NCBI GenBank assembly: GCA_026705565.1
Contig: JAPPAJ010000198.1
Coordinates: 1-39,463 of the forward strand
Direction of reading: 5' to 3'
Source of the DNA: Caldilineaceae bacterium
GTDB lineage: Bacteria; Chloroflexota; Anaerolineae; Caldilineales; Caldilineaceae
DNA: 39,463 bases
A program made the translations under genes and the position numbers. Numbering within the stretch: the first letter of the stretch is position 1; each line of letters begins with the position of its first letter. Shown here one piece after another: positions 1 to 8,741 of this stretch. The notes under the pieces are model-generated. The model had not been told where the DNA came from. It was given only the letters and a program-made list of their open reading frames with translations, and searched no databases.

Positions 1-1
1 G

Positions 2-463
2 CCGCGGGTCAGCGGCTGGTAGTCCGGTGAGCAGGACGGATGCTGTGAATTCATGGTGACCTGTTCGGCCGGAACCTATATCCGCAGCCTGGCCCGCGAC
101 ATGGGGCTGGCGCTGGGGGTCGGAGGGACCGTAGTGTCCCTGCGTCGGGTTTCCCTGGGCTCGCTCAGGGTCGCGGATGCGATGCCGCTGGATGAACTGG
201 AAGGGGATGCCCCACTGCCGGAACTTGCCGATGCCGGTGCCGGCCTGGCCTGGCCGCGTCTGGTTTGCGATGTGGACATGGGGCTGAGGTTCGGCCAAGG
301 CAGGGAGGTGGAGGCGCCGGGTGTACCCATCCAACTGCGGGCAGGCGAATTGGCGTTGGCCGTGGACACCGAGCACCGGACGCTTGGCGTGGTGTGGTGC
401 ACGCAGGCCGCGGGGGCCCGGCCGATGAGGTTCCGGACGCGCAAATGGCTGGCGGCTGTCTGA
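2..463 (+). CDS. truB: tRNA pseudouridine(55) synthase TruB, C-terminal part (5' cut, in-frame stop)
   Basis: TruB isomerises U55 to pseudouridine in the T-loop of tRNAs. The visible part carries the family motif CSAGTYIRSLARDMG just after position 53, followed by a PUA-like C-terminal domain ending at 463. The catalytic-Asp region (GxLDPxAtG) would lie upstream of the window. Reading this frame back from the motif, the codons 23-52 still look coding, but a TAG sits at 20-22. The other two frames also close (TGA at 28-30 and at 57-59), so no uninterrupted frame enters from the left edge. An ATG at 53 would give only 136 aa and remove the core fold, so it is unlikely to be the true start. Either truB is broken here or the edge carries a sequence error. 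The ribF gene follows directly, as in many bacterial truB-ribF pairs. Family identification is firm; intactness is open. Confidence 0.82.
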
Positions 464-495
464 ATCCCTGCGAACCCATATCCCCGGTCCGATTC

Positions 496-1533
496 ATGGC
501 TTTTTCCGGCGTTTCGCATGTGCGGGATGTGCGCTCCCTGTCGCTTGACCGGCCATCCATCGTGGTCATCGGCAAGTTCGACGGAATGCACATCGGTCAC
601 TGCGGCATTTTCGCCGAAGGGGTAAGGCGCCGCGCCCGGTTGCAGGAACAACCCGACGTGGCCGACGCCCTGCTGGTGGCCATCACCTTCGACCCCCTGC
701 CCACCGTCTACTTCAACCCGGACGGTGGCCTGAAGATGCTGTCTTCGCCCGAGGAACGGGTCCTGCTGGCTCGTCAGCAGGGAGCGGATCACTGCGTGGT
801 GCAAACATTCGACCGGCATACCGCGGAGCTGTCCGCGGAGGGGTTCGTGGACCTGTTGGTCCGGCACCTGCGAATGGCGGAGTTGGTCATCGGAGAGGAT
901 TTCGCGTTGGGAAAGAACCGCACAGGCACTCCCCGTACATTGCGCAAACTGGGGCGCACACTGGGGTTCGAGGTCACGACCGTCCCGGACGTGCGGCGCG
1001 ACGGGGCCGTGGTGCGCAGCGGCACCATCAGGGATCTGCTGCAGCGCGGCGACGTGGAGCGAACCGCGCAGCACTTGGGGCGCAGCCCCTTCGTGGCCGG
1101 CATCGTGGTCGAGGGGGTGAAGCTGGCGCGCAGGCTGGGCTTTCCCACTGCCAACCTGCAACCGATTCCCGATCGCCTGTATCCCAAGACCGGTGTTTAC
1201 GCCACGCGCAGCTGGGTGCCCCACCCGGTGCGCGCGTATCCCAGCGTGACCAACATTGGGTACCGGCCCACCTTTGACGGGACCGAGTTCAGGGTTGAAT
1301 CGCACTTGCTGGACTTCCCGCCGGCAGGCGAGGACGGCAACCTCTATGAGCAGCGGATTGCAGTGGAGTTCGTGTCCCGGCTGCGGGACGAAACCCGTTT
1401 CTCCGATGTTGAGGAGTTGTGCCGTCAGGTTCAGATCGACATCGGCGCGGCGCGCGCACGCCTGGTGGGCACTGCACCCGCCCCGGAGCAGGCCGCGTTG
1501 CTGCGGGACTTGATTCGGTACCTGAACCGCTGA
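496..1533 (+). CDS. ribF: Bifunctional riboflavin kinase / FAD synthetase RibF
   Basis: RibF phosphorylates riboflavin to FMN and adenylylates FMN to FAD in the cytoplasm. With the ATG at 496 the protein is about 345 aa, slightly longer than usual. The N-terminal nucleotidyltransferase shows GKFDGMHIGH at residues 26-35 and a later IGEDFALGKNRTG block and a GTIRDLLQRGD block. The C-terminal flavokinase domain shows GFPTANL, GVYA, NIGYRPTF and a VESHLLDF motif containing the catalytic Glu. The reading frame is open further upstream; an ATG at 445 overlaps the truB end, but 496 fits the family N-terminus (short lead into DVRSLSLDRP) better. No strong Shine-Dalgarno sequence is seen at either start. 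It follows truB by 32 bases, probably on the same transcript, and converges on sbcC with 15 bases between. Confidence 0.93.
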   Translation: MAFSGVSHVRDVRSLSLDRPSIVVIGKFDGMHIGHCGIFAEGVRRRARLQEQPDVADALLVAITFDPLPTVYFNPDGGLKMLSSPEERVLLARQQGADHCVVQTFDRHTAELSAEGFVDLLVRHLRMAELVIGEDFALGKNRTGTPRTLRKLGRTLGFEVTTVPDVRRDGAVVRSGTIRDLLQRGDVERTAQHLGRSPFVAGIVVEGVKLARRLGFPTANLQPIPDRLYPKTGVYATRSWVPHPVRAYPSVTNIGYRPTFDGTEFRVESHLLDFPPAGEDGNLYEQRIAVEFVSRLRDETRFSDVEELCRQVQIDIGAARARLVGTAPAPEQAALLRDLIRYLNR

Positions 1534-1548
1534 GTTCAGGGGGTGGCC

Positions 1549-4293
1549 TCAGGCATCCTGCGTCCAGATTTGGCTTTCGTTGCCGTTTTTCGCCACGCGT
1601 ATCACGTGGTCCACCCGGGCTTCGAACGTATCGTCGTGGCTGATGACAATCAGCTGGGGTACTTGTCGGGTGGTGTTCAGGCGCGCCGCCAGTTCCGCCC
1701 GGCGGTCCTCGTCGAGGTTGGCGGTGGGTTCGTCGAAGAAGGCGAAACCGACCGTGCTTAGTTCCTGCAGCATGGCCAGATTGACGGCCAGGGCGGCTGT
1801 CATCTGCTCGCCGCCCGACAACTGACTGAAGGCGCGCTCGCGCCCCAGCACCTTGAGGGTGATGTCGAAGGTCTCGCCCCAGGCCAGTTCGGCGGTTGCG
1901 GAGTTGGTGAGTTCCTGGTGGATGGCGTTTGCCCCTTGGCTGATGCGCCGGTTCAATATCCGGGTCATCAGGGGTTGCATGTCCCGAATGGCATGGCGCA
2001 TGGCCTCCAGGTCGGATTCGCGTTGTTCCCAGGCGACATGCTCGGTCCGTTTGGCGATCAGCCGGTCATCGAGGGCCTTCAATTCCTCCAGGTGCGCGTC
2101 CAGCGCGCCCAGTCGTTGGTGGGTTCCCTCCAGACGTGTCCGACGATCCCGGGCATCCAGTTCCTGCTGTCGCACCTCTGCCTGGTGCGCAACATGGGCG
2201 CATTCATCGTAGGCAACCGTACAATTGCCGAGCTCGGCGGCTACCGCCGCGAGACGGGCTTCCTGTGCCTCCGTCTGTGCCTTCAGTTCACGGTGCCGTG
2301 TCTCGCGTTCCGGCTTTTGTGCCGCGGCCCTCTCATTCTTCAGAACGTCTTCATAGGCCTGGCGGGTTGTGTCCAGGGTCGCGGTCAGGGAAGCTTCCCT
2401 TTCCTCAAGGTCCGACAAAGGGGCCAATTCCGTTTCCAGAGACTGCAATTCGGCATCCAGTGAGGCGATATTCGCCTTCAGCTTGGTGGTTTCGGCTTCG
2501 ATTTCGCTGCGTGCATCGATCTGCCTCTGGTTGTCCCGGTAGGCAGCCCAATCATCTTCAAGGTTGGCCAGCTCCGCCTGGATCGCCTGAAGCTGTTGCT
2601 CCTGTTCCTCGCGCTCCGTCAACTGCGCCTCAACCCGGTGAAGTTCGCGTCGGGCCATCTTCAGGTCCGACTGCGCCTGCAACAGCGCCGTCTCGTCCGG
2701 CATCCCGGCGATGGTGGATTGGAGGCGATCAAGTTCCGTTTCGACCCGCCGCGCATCCTGCCGGTTGTCCGCCAGTTCCCGGGCCAGACGGGACACCTGG
2801 TCTTGCAGATCCTGCTCCTCCGCCTCGGCTTCGGCCACCAGGCCCAGCCAAAGTGCTTCCTCGATCGGCTGGTTGCAGACGGGACACAGGTGGACCGGTT
2901 CCATCGCCTGGTCGTCAGGTGCCTTCAGCATGGAGAGTTGCTGGTGGATTTGTGCAAGGCGATGGTCGGCAAGCTCCGACTGCTGTTGCAGGCGGCGGCT
3001 CCGTTCCGCCAACCCGTCCCGTGTTTCCGCCAGTGTCTGCACTTCGGCCAGTGCCTGCCGCCTCGCATCCAGGACCGGCGTCAGTTCCTCGACATGGGAC
3101 TGCCTGCGGTCCACTTCGTCTTGTGCCAGGGAAGCGGCCTGTCGCAGGTCGGCCGTCGATCCGACCCGGTGTTCCAGGGCAATGCGTTCCCGGTCCAGGG
3201 TTTCGTATTGCCGGGCCGCGTCGGCCAGCAGGGATTGCCGGCTCGACAATTCGTCGAGGTGCCGGAGTTGGCTGCACGTCCGTGCCAGTTGATCCCGGCA
3301 GGCGCCGCACCGTTCGTCCAGGAGATCCTTTCGCCGCGAGAGATCCCTCATGGTCCTCAGGTCGTGTGTCAGCCGGTCAAGCTTCTCCTGGGTCTCCAGG
3401 TATCGGTCGTGTCCGCCTCGATTGGCTTCGACAATCTGCAGGGCGTCGGTGCTGTGTCGAAGTTCCTCGCCGGCAGTCTCCAGCTGTTGGCGAATTACCG
3501 TCAGTTCGTGTTGGGCCCGCCCATGCCGGTCCTTGGCCTCCTCCAGCTCGCGCTTCGCCAGTTCGAATTCCTTGGAGAGCTTGGCCAGCGTCTGCAGGCG
3601 CTGCCGGATTATCTCCGCTTCCTCCGCGAGGTTGGCCAGGGTCCGGGAGAGTGCCCGCTGTTCCAGTTCCAGGGCTTCCCGGTTCTCAAGCCGCACCTCC
3701 CACCGGGCGATCTCGGTGGCAAGTTCGTTGATTCTGTTCCTGATCACCCCTTTGGGACCGTTTGCCTGTCCCAGGCGCGTGAACGCCTCCTTGTATTTCT
3801 CCACTTCCAGGAGGGGACTGAAATGGGCTTGGCGGGGGGCCCTGGTCAACCTGAAGGGACGCGCGAACTCCCCCTGTTGAATCCCGATGATGCCCGTGTA
3901 CAGCAGTTCCAAATCGATCCGGGTATGGCACAGGTCCTGCACGAAGAACCGCACGTCCTGGCTTCCCCGGCACACTTCAACCTCGCGCGCCAGATCAAAC
4001 ACGAACCAGTCCGCGGAACCGGACTTCCTGAGCTCCCGCACGATCTCGTAGGACGAGCCCTCCCCGTCCTCCGCCAAACCCACGGCAATCGATCCGGACG
4101 AACTGCCTTCCCTCACAAAGTCCGGCTTGCGACCCTCGAGGGAATCGAACAGGGCATAGCCGATGGCCTGCAGGATCGTCGACTTGCCGGCTCCGTTGCG
4201 GCCGACGATGGCGTTGACCCCTTCCCTGAATTGGATGTCGGCGGCTCGGTAGGAGCGTATGTTCTCCAGCTTCAGATGGATCAGCCTGACCAT
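1549..4293 (-). CDS. sbcC: SbcC/Rad50-type exonuclease ATPase subunit
   Basis: This is an SMC-like ATPase of about 914 aa that, with SbcD, forms a nuclease acting on DNA ends and hairpins during repair. The N-terminus carries Walker A GRNGAGKST (residues about 33-41) and a Q-loop (IGIQQGEF). Two long, Glu/Leu/Arg-rich coiled-coil arms flank a zinc-hook CPVC at about residues 470-473. The C-terminus has the ABC signature FSQLSGGEQ, Walker B FAFFDEPTANLD and a switch His in ISHDD. The ATG at 4293 lies two bases after the sbcD stop, implying translational coupling. The protein is shorter than E. coli SbcC (about 1,048 aa) and closer in length to archaeal Rad50. The large plus-strand open frames over this gene are antisense shadows produced by the high GC content. 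Confidence 0.93.
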   Translation of the reverse strand: MVRLIHLKLENIRSYRAADIQFREGVNAIVGRNGAGKSTILQAIGYALFDSLEGRKPDFVREGSSSGSIAVGLAEDGEGSSYEIVRELRKSGSADWFVFDLAREVEVCRGSQDVRFFVQDLCHTRIDLELLYTGIIGIQQGEFARPFRLTRAPRQAHFSPLLEVEKYKEAFTRLGQANGPKGVIRNRINELATEIARWEVRLENREALELEQRALSRTLANLAEEAEIIRQRLQTLAKLSKEFELAKRELEEAKDRHGRAQHELTVIRQQLETAGEELRHSTDALQIVEANRGGHDRYLETQEKLDRLTHDLRTMRDLSRRKDLLDERCGACRDQLARTCSQLRHLDELSSRQSLLADAARQYETLDRERIALEHRVGSTADLRQAASLAQDEVDRRQSHVEELTPVLDARRQALAEVQTLAETRDGLAERSRRLQQQSELADHRLAQIHQQLSMLKAPDDQAMEPVHLCPVCNQPIEEALWLGLVAEAEAEEQDLQDQVSRLARELADNRQDARRVETELDRLQSTIAGMPDETALLQAQSDLKMARRELHRVEAQLTEREEQEQQLQAIQAELANLEDDWAAYRDNQRQIDARSEIEAETTKLKANIASLDAELQSLETELAPLSDLEEREASLTATLDTTRQAYEDVLKNERAAAQKPERETRHRELKAQTEAQEARLAAVAAELGNCTVAYDECAHVAHQAEVRQQELDARDRRTRLEGTHQRLGALDAHLEELKALDDRLIAKRTEHVAWEQRESDLEAMRHAIRDMQPLMTRILNRRISQGANAIHQELTNSATAELAWGETFDITLKVLGRERAFSQLSGGEQMTAALAVNLAMLQELSTVGFAFFDEPTANLDEDRRAELAARLNTTRQVPQLIVISHDDTFEARVDHVIRVAKNGNESQIWTQDA

Positions 4294-4295
4294 GT

Positions 4296-5600
4296 TCAGC
4301 CTGTCATCGCGGCACGGCTTTGGCCCAGAATGTCGCAGATGTCGTCGGCCGTTCCCTTGTCGAGACCGGCATCCAAGACTTCAAGGGTTGCATTCGTCCA
4401 GTGGGTCAAGTCCTGGCCAAAGTCGGGATGGGATTCAAGCAGACCTTCCAGTACTTGCTCCTCAAGGTCGCGCCGGCTCATGTTCTCGACTTCGTCGAAT
4501 GCAGCGGTTCCGGGCGGAAGGGCGCGATTCGAGACGCGGCACAGGATTGGATCCAGGACCCCGCGCCCCAGTTCCTCAATGCGGTGGGTGTCCACCAACC
4601 CCGGTTCGAACCGGCTGGCGCCAACCAACGCGATGCTCAGGATCGGCTGCCTGGCGTCATCTTCGGGATCGCTCCTGTCCCGTTCCCCGATCAGGAATTC
4701 CTCGATCTCGTTGTAGAGCTCCTCCGGCCCATGGGTTCGGGCAAGGCTGAAGGTCTTGTGCACAAAGGGCCGCCTGGGACATTCCAGGTGGTCAACCCGG
4801 TGCTTGGGTTCGGCATCCGTGTCGACGGTCACCAAATAGATCCCGCCGGCCTCCTCGTGTGCCAGGTCCTGGCTGGTTAACTCCAGGCTGCCGGGGTTGA
4901 ACAGCCAGTTGTCTTCACTGAACTTCATGTGGTAGTGCCCCAGGGCCACGTAGTCAATCCTTGGCCGCAGGCCCCGCAGGCCGCTCAAGCTGACGTTGCT
5001 TGATGTCCGCTCCCGCGTGCGCCCGTCAACGCCGGCGTGCGACATCAGAATCGTGTAGTCGGGTCCGTCGGCAGGTTGTTCGGCAATGAATCTCTCGAAC
5101 CGTTCCAGCACCGTCCGCGTGGCTGCGCCGTTGAACCCGATGCCGTAGACTCGCACGTCCGGGATGGGTTCGGCGCAATGGCCGATGTGCTGTCCGTCGC
5201 AGGCCAGCAAAGGTGCCACACCGGCATCAAGCGGGGTGGCATGCAGCACATCCAGCAGATAGACCAAGCGATTGGTTTCCGCCAAGGCGTTCACCCAGCC
5301 AAAGCGGGTCCGGTAGGCCCGGTACCGCGGCAGGTCGTGGTTGCCTTCGATCACCAGGCAAGGGATTCCGGCCTCCTGCAGAACCTCAAGGCGGGCAACC
5401 GCGTTGTTGAACGTGATCGCCTGGAGGTTGGAACCGGACTGGAACAGATCCCCGGCCAAAAGCACGAAGTCCACCTGCTTGGCAACGGCCTGGTCGATGG
5501 CCCAGCGGAAGGCGTCGTCGAAATCCCACTCCCGCGCCGCGTGGCCGTACTGCCGGAAACCCAGATGGGCATCCGCCATGTGCATGAACTTGAATTTCAC
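4296..5600 (-). CDS. sbcD: SbcD/Mre11-type metallophosphoesterase nuclease
   Basis: This is the nuclease partner of SbcC, a calcineurin-like phosphoesterase of about 434 aa. Metal-binding motifs are all visible: D10/H12 in ADAHLG, D51 in LLAGDLF, N87-H88-D89 in the GNHD motif, then SHAGVDG and GHYH. After the nuclease domain comes a capping domain and a C-terminal region with a predicted helix likely to contact SbcC. The frame begins with GTG at 5600, whose GTGA overlaps the stop of the upstream acetyltransferase gene; an ATG at 5585 is an alternative that would shorten it by five residues. The order sbcD-sbcC with near-zero spacing is the standard operon layout. Confidence 0.93.
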   Translation of the reverse strand: MKFKFMHMADAHLGFRQYGHAAREWDFDDAFRWAIDQAVAKQVDFVLLAGDLFQSGSNLQAITFNNAVARLEVLQEAGIPCLVIEGNHDLPRYRAYRTRFGWVNALAETNRLVYLLDVLHATPLDAGVAPLLACDGQHIGHCAEPIPDVRVYGIGFNGAATRTVLERFERFIAEQPADGPDYTILMSHAGVDGRTRERTSSNVSLSGLRGLRPRIDYVALGHYHMKFSEDNWLFNPGSLELTSQDLAHEEAGGIYLVTVDTDAEPKHRVDHLECPRRPFVHKTFSLARTHGPEELYNEIEEFLIGERDRSDPEDDARQPILSIALVGASRFEPGLVDTHRIEELGRGVLDPILCRVSNRALPPGTAAFDEVENMSRRDLEEQVLEGLLESHPDFGQDLTHWTNATLEVLDAGLDKGTADDICDILGQSRAAMTG

Positions 5601-6655
5601 GGCCGGAGGCGAAATCTTCGATGCGCGGCCGGTTCACGTCGCTCCGGCGTCAGTTCGCAACGCATGGTGTCCAGGGAAGGCTTGACCCGCAGGCCCATGG
5701 CCGTCAGGCCTTCGATTGCCTGGTGGTGGTCGGCGTCCACCTGCACGTGGATCCGGCAGTGGTCCTGTGCAGCCATCAGCCCGGCCAGGGTGTCGAGCAT
5801 GTCGTCCTCGTACTGGCCGTACTGCTGTGGCCTGGTCCACCAGGAAACCTTGTGCACGCGTTTCCAGTGGGCGGACCGCAGGACGATGGCCGTGGCCAGT
5901 CGTTCGGTTCCCAGGCGAATGCCGAACCGCGTGACGGACGAAACTCCCAGCGTTTCCCCCAGCCATTCGCCTGTCCGGCGCGGCCAGTCATGGACAAAGT
6001 CGCCCGGTCGGATGGGATGCCACCATTGCATGTGGCCGCCCACCTGAACTTTCGCCAAGTCGAGCATCTGCTGCCATTCCTCACCGGGCAAAGCGGAGAT
6101 GGGAGCCGGATTTCCCGGTCGCGGGCCGATTTGCAATGGGCGCCTGCCTTCCAGGTCCGCCATGCCGCCCAGACGCTTGAACCCCTGCTTGGCGTACAGG
6201 TTGCGTGCTGGAAGATTGTCCGTCCGCACCTGCAACACGGCATGCTTGGCGCCCAGGGTGCGCAGATTGTCCGTGGCGGTTTGCACCAGCCTGCTGCCAA
6301 TCCCCTGTCGCTTGTGCGACGCGGCGACTGCCACATTGGCCAATTGCCAGCGGTGCCCGAAGGAGTCCAGTTTTTGCATGGACACGTTCCCGACAACCCG
6401 GCCGCGGTCAACATAGACAAACCCGTCGAACATCCGCATGAAGCTGAAGAGGTTCGCGGGTTCCGAACGCAGAAAGCCGTGCAGCCGGCTGTACAGTCCC
6501 GCGTTGTGCAACGGCCTTGAGCCGGTCTCCCTCAGTTCCTGCGCGAACGCTTCCCGGACCAGTTCGGTGACTTGGGGCAGGTCCCGGCCGACGTCGAACG
6601 GCCGAATGCCGGTTGCCATGTCGGCCCGGCCGGCGTTGAGATGGGTTGACGTCAT
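5597..6655 (-). CDS. GNAT-family N-acetyltransferase
   Basis: This is a 352-aa protein whose N-terminal half is a GNAT fold. The acetyl-CoA-binding segment appears as NVAVAASHKRQGIGSRL (a Q/RxxGxG/A type loop) followed by the helix and the NLPARNLYAKQGFKRLG strand-turn typical of the family. The C-terminal half is a second, more divergent domain of similar size, perhaps another GNAT-like lobe, with no motif I can assign. Substrate is unknown. The ATG at 6655 is 30 bases after the grpE stop, and a second ATG at 6619 (MATGIRPF) would fit the family start equally well. It overlaps the sbcD start by four bases, so it is clearly co-transcribed with grpE and sbcDC. Confidence 0.85.
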   Translation of the reverse strand: MTSTHLNAGRADMATGIRPFDVGRDLPQVTELVREAFAQELRETGSRPLHNAGLYSRLHGFLRSEPANLFSFMRMFDGFVYVDRGRVVGNVSMQKLDSFGHRWQLANVAVAASHKRQGIGSRLVQTATDNLRTLGAKHAVLQVRTDNLPARNLYAKQGFKRLGGMADLEGRRPLQIGPRPGNPAPISALPGEEWQQMLDLAKVQVGGHMQWWHPIRPGDFVHDWPRRTGEWLGETLGVSSVTRFGIRLGTERLATAIVLRSAHWKRVHKVSWWTRPQQYGQYEDDMLDTLAGLMAAQDHCRIHVQVDADHHQAIEGLTAMGLRVKPSLDTMRCELTPERREPAAHRRFRLRP

Positions 6656-6685
6656 GGCGGACCCGGATCCTTCCGGTGGGGCAGG

Positions 6686-7339
6686 TTACGCTGCGACCCG
6701 CACCATCGCCGGTCGCAGCACTTTGTCGCGGATGCGGTACCCGGTCCGCATGACTTCAATGATCTCTCCCGACTCGTGGTCTTCGCTGGGAATCTGTTGC
6801 ATCGCCTCGTGCAGGTTGGGATCAAACTGCCCGGAGGGTTCCATCGGCTCGATGCCGGCGTTCGCCAAAACCCCCTGGATCTTCCCGTGTATGTGCTGAA
6901 CCCCCTGCATGAAGGACTCGCCGTGCTCGCGCACTTCGGCCGGTACGTTGCCCAGGGCCAGTTCGAGGTCGTCGAGGACAGGCAGAAATTTCTCGGCCAG
7001 GGATTGCGATGCGTTGTCGATGCGCTCCTGCGCCGTGCGGTCCAGCCGCTTGCGTGCATTTTGGAATTCCGCCGCCATGCGCTGAATCTCGCGTTGGCCG
7101 GCCTCGACCTTGGTGTCGAGGGCTTCCGTTTCCTCTTCCAGTTGGGCAATGCGATGGTTGCGGCTGTCCAGTTCGGTTTCCAGATCCTCCCGGGTCCAGT
7201 CCGCCCATTGGCTTGCCTCCGCCGCCGGCAACTCCGGTTCCCCTGCCTGGGTGTCCGAAGGAGCGGCGACGGCCGCGTCGGGCCGGCCTGGTTCGTCCGT
7301 GAGCTCGTGTTCTGAAGTGGTCTTGGTTGTATCCGACAT
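6686..7339 (-). CDS. grpE: Nucleotide exchange factor GrpE
   Basis: GrpE releases ADP from DnaK in the Hsp70 cycle. The protein is 217 aa from the ATG at 7339, which is preceded by a good ribosome-binding site (AAGGAA about 6 bases upstream). The first 60 residues are acidic and low-complexity, as is common. A long helix follows (residues about 60-110, with the AAEFQNARKRLDR dimerisation segment), then a C-terminal beta domain with the hallmark FDPNLHEAMQQ and GYRIRDKVLRPAMVRVA. Transcribed after hrcA with 59 bases between. dnaK and dnaJ do not follow, which is less usual; GNAT and sbcDC do. Confidence 0.95.
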   Translation of the reverse strand: MSDTTKTTSEHELTDEPGRPDAAVAAPSDTQAGEPELPAAEASQWADWTREDLETELDSRNHRIAQLEEETEALDTKVEAGQREIQRMAAEFQNARKRLDRTAQERIDNASQSLAEKFLPVLDDLELALGNVPAEVREHGESFMQGVQHIHGKIQGVLANAGIEPMEPSGQFDPNLHEAMQQIPSEDHESGEIIEVMRTGYRIRDKVLRPAMVRVAA

Positions 7340-7398
7340 CGGTTCCTTGCCATTGGCGACAATCGTCGAAGCAGCATTACGGTCCACAGGAGGCGGGT

Positions 7399-8511
7399 TC
7401 AGGGAGCAATGACCTCGGGCAGGAGGTCGTCGCTCCTGGTTTCCCGCACGCGGGCACTCATGAGCGCCGCCATGAAGCGCACCGTGCCCATATTGTAGCG
7501 ATAGGCCATGCGGACGGGGCCGACCACGCCCACGATGCCGATGGCCTGGTTGGGGATTCCGTACGCGGACAGCACCAGGCTGATGTCGGCCAGGTCGGAC
7601 CATTCCTTGCGGTCGCCGCCGGCGATCAGGACGTGGACATCATCGGGTCGCGGGACGAGCATCAGGATTTCCTCGATGCGCGGGCCCGAATCAAAGATGT
7701 CAACCACCTTGCGCACCCTGCGGCTTTCGGCGAATTCGGGGGCGTCCAGGATGTGGCCAAGGCCCTGCTGAACGATGGAAGCGGAACCCTCTCCCTCCGT
7801 GACCGGCATCAGGTCGCTGACCAGTTGGCAGAACTCCTTGGCGGCCGAGGACGCCTCCGGGGACTTCTCCTGAATCTGCACTCGATTCAGACCCGGCAGC
7901 AAGTGGTTCAGCTCCGCGCTGATCACGGTGAGATCGGCCTGTGCCATCTTGTCGGGGATGTCCAGCATGCGCTGGCACACATGGCCGTCCTCCAGGACCA
8001 CGATCATCAGGACCCGATTGTCCTGAACCGAAATCAACTCCACATGGCGAAGCCGGTGGTTGACATAACGCAGGTCGGTCGCCAGCGCCAAGCTGTTGGC
8101 CTCCACCGACAGGAGGCGGGTTGCCTCCAGCAGCCAACTGGGTGAATTCGAATCGATGGCCTCGAATCTGCGTCGCAGTTGGTTGCGGTGTTCCTTGGGC
8201 AGCCGGTGGTTGCCGATGAGGTGCAGCACGTAAATGCGGTAGCCCAACAGCGACGGAACCCGGCCGGCACTCGCGTGCGGTTTGGTGAGCAGCCCCAGAG
8301 CTTCAAGCTGCGCAAGATCGTTGCGGATGGTGGCGGAACTGACACCCAGATCCCGCTCCTTGGCAATTCGTCTGCTGCCAACCGGCTGGGCATGGGCCAC
8401 GAACTCCTCGACCACAATGCGCAACACTTGGCGTTGCCGGATTGTCAACGCGTCGAATGTCTGCTCGTGTTCAATCGCGGTCCCTGTGTGCGAAACCAAT
8501 GACGTGTCCAT
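7399..8511 (-). CDS. hrcA: Heat-inducible transcription repressor HrcA
   Basis: HrcA represses class I heat-shock genes by binding the CIRCE inverted repeat. The ATG at 8511 gives 370 aa. An N-terminal winged-helix domain is visible (residues about 20-90, with LTIRQRQVLRIVVEEF, SSATIRNDLAQLEALG and the SAGRVPS loop), followed by the GAF-like regulatory domain and a C-terminal block with YGIPNQAIGIVGVVGP and YRYNMGTVRFMAALMS. The frame stays open another 41 codons upstream, but family alignment and composition favour 8511. No clear Shine-Dalgarno sequence precedes it. I found no CIRCE element (TTAGCACTC-N9-GAGTGCTAA) in the upstream 230 bases, so autorepression is not evident from the sequence. 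Confidence 0.94.
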   Translation of the reverse strand: MDTSLVSHTGTAIEHEQTFDALTIRQRQVLRIVVEEFVAHAQPVGSRRIAKERDLGVSSATIRNDLAQLEALGLLTKPHASAGRVPSLLGYRIYVLHLIGNHRLPKEHRNQLRRRFEAIDSNSPSWLLEATRLLSVEANSLALATDLRYVNHRLRHVELISVQDNRVLMIVVLEDGHVCQRMLDIPDKMAQADLTVISAELNHLLPGLNRVQIQEKSPEASSAAKEFCQLVSDLMPVTEGEGSASIVQQGLGHILDAPEFAESRRVRKVVDIFDSGPRIEEILMLVPRPDDVHVLIAGGDRKEWSDLADISLVLSAYGIPNQAIGIVGVVGPVRMAYRYNMGTVRFMAALMSARVRETRSDDLLPEVIAP

Positions 8512-8550
8512 GGCAAGGGGCGGTAACTTGGAAAACGATGAAGGTGGGGA

Positions 8551-8559
8551 ATCGTAGCA
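8551..8559 (-). promoter_or_regulatory. Candidate extended -10 promoter for hrcA-grpE-GNAT-sbcDC
   Basis: On the minus strand the sequence TGCTACGAT gives an extended -10 (TGN plus TACGAT). A start of transcription near 8544 would leave a leader of about 33 bases before the hrcA ATG. No good -35 is visible, which an extended -10 can tolerate. Two other promoters in this window, at 10303 and 32317, have the same TGN extension. Confidence 0.4.
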
Positions 8560-8741
8560 AAGGGTTGTCGGGCACGCAGTCCGGGCCGTTGTCCCGGGCC
8601 CTGTTTCGGGTTGGGGGAAGGGGACTTCCCGCATGGCTTTCGGCGTCCCCGGGCCGTGCGCGTTGAATTCTTGTGTCCTGCGAGAGCCGGGTTCTGCGTC
8701 TGGCGTCGGCGGGGCAAGGCACCGACCGGGACCGGTCCGCG

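Noticed and set aside
1534-1548. Terminator between the convergent ribF and sbcC genes
   Set aside because: The 15-base gap holds no hairpin; any termination signal must lie inside the coding regions and I see none.
2136-4716. Long plus-strand open frames (531 and 706 codons) over sbcC
   Set aside because: They lie antisense to a gene with complete SbcC motifs and show repeated Leu/Arg/Pro/Val-rich, non-family sequence, as expected for GC-rich shadow frames.
8512-8741. CIRCE operator for HrcA
   Set aside because: I looked for TTAGCACTC-N9-GAGTGCTAA upstream of hrcA and found no match, even loosely.
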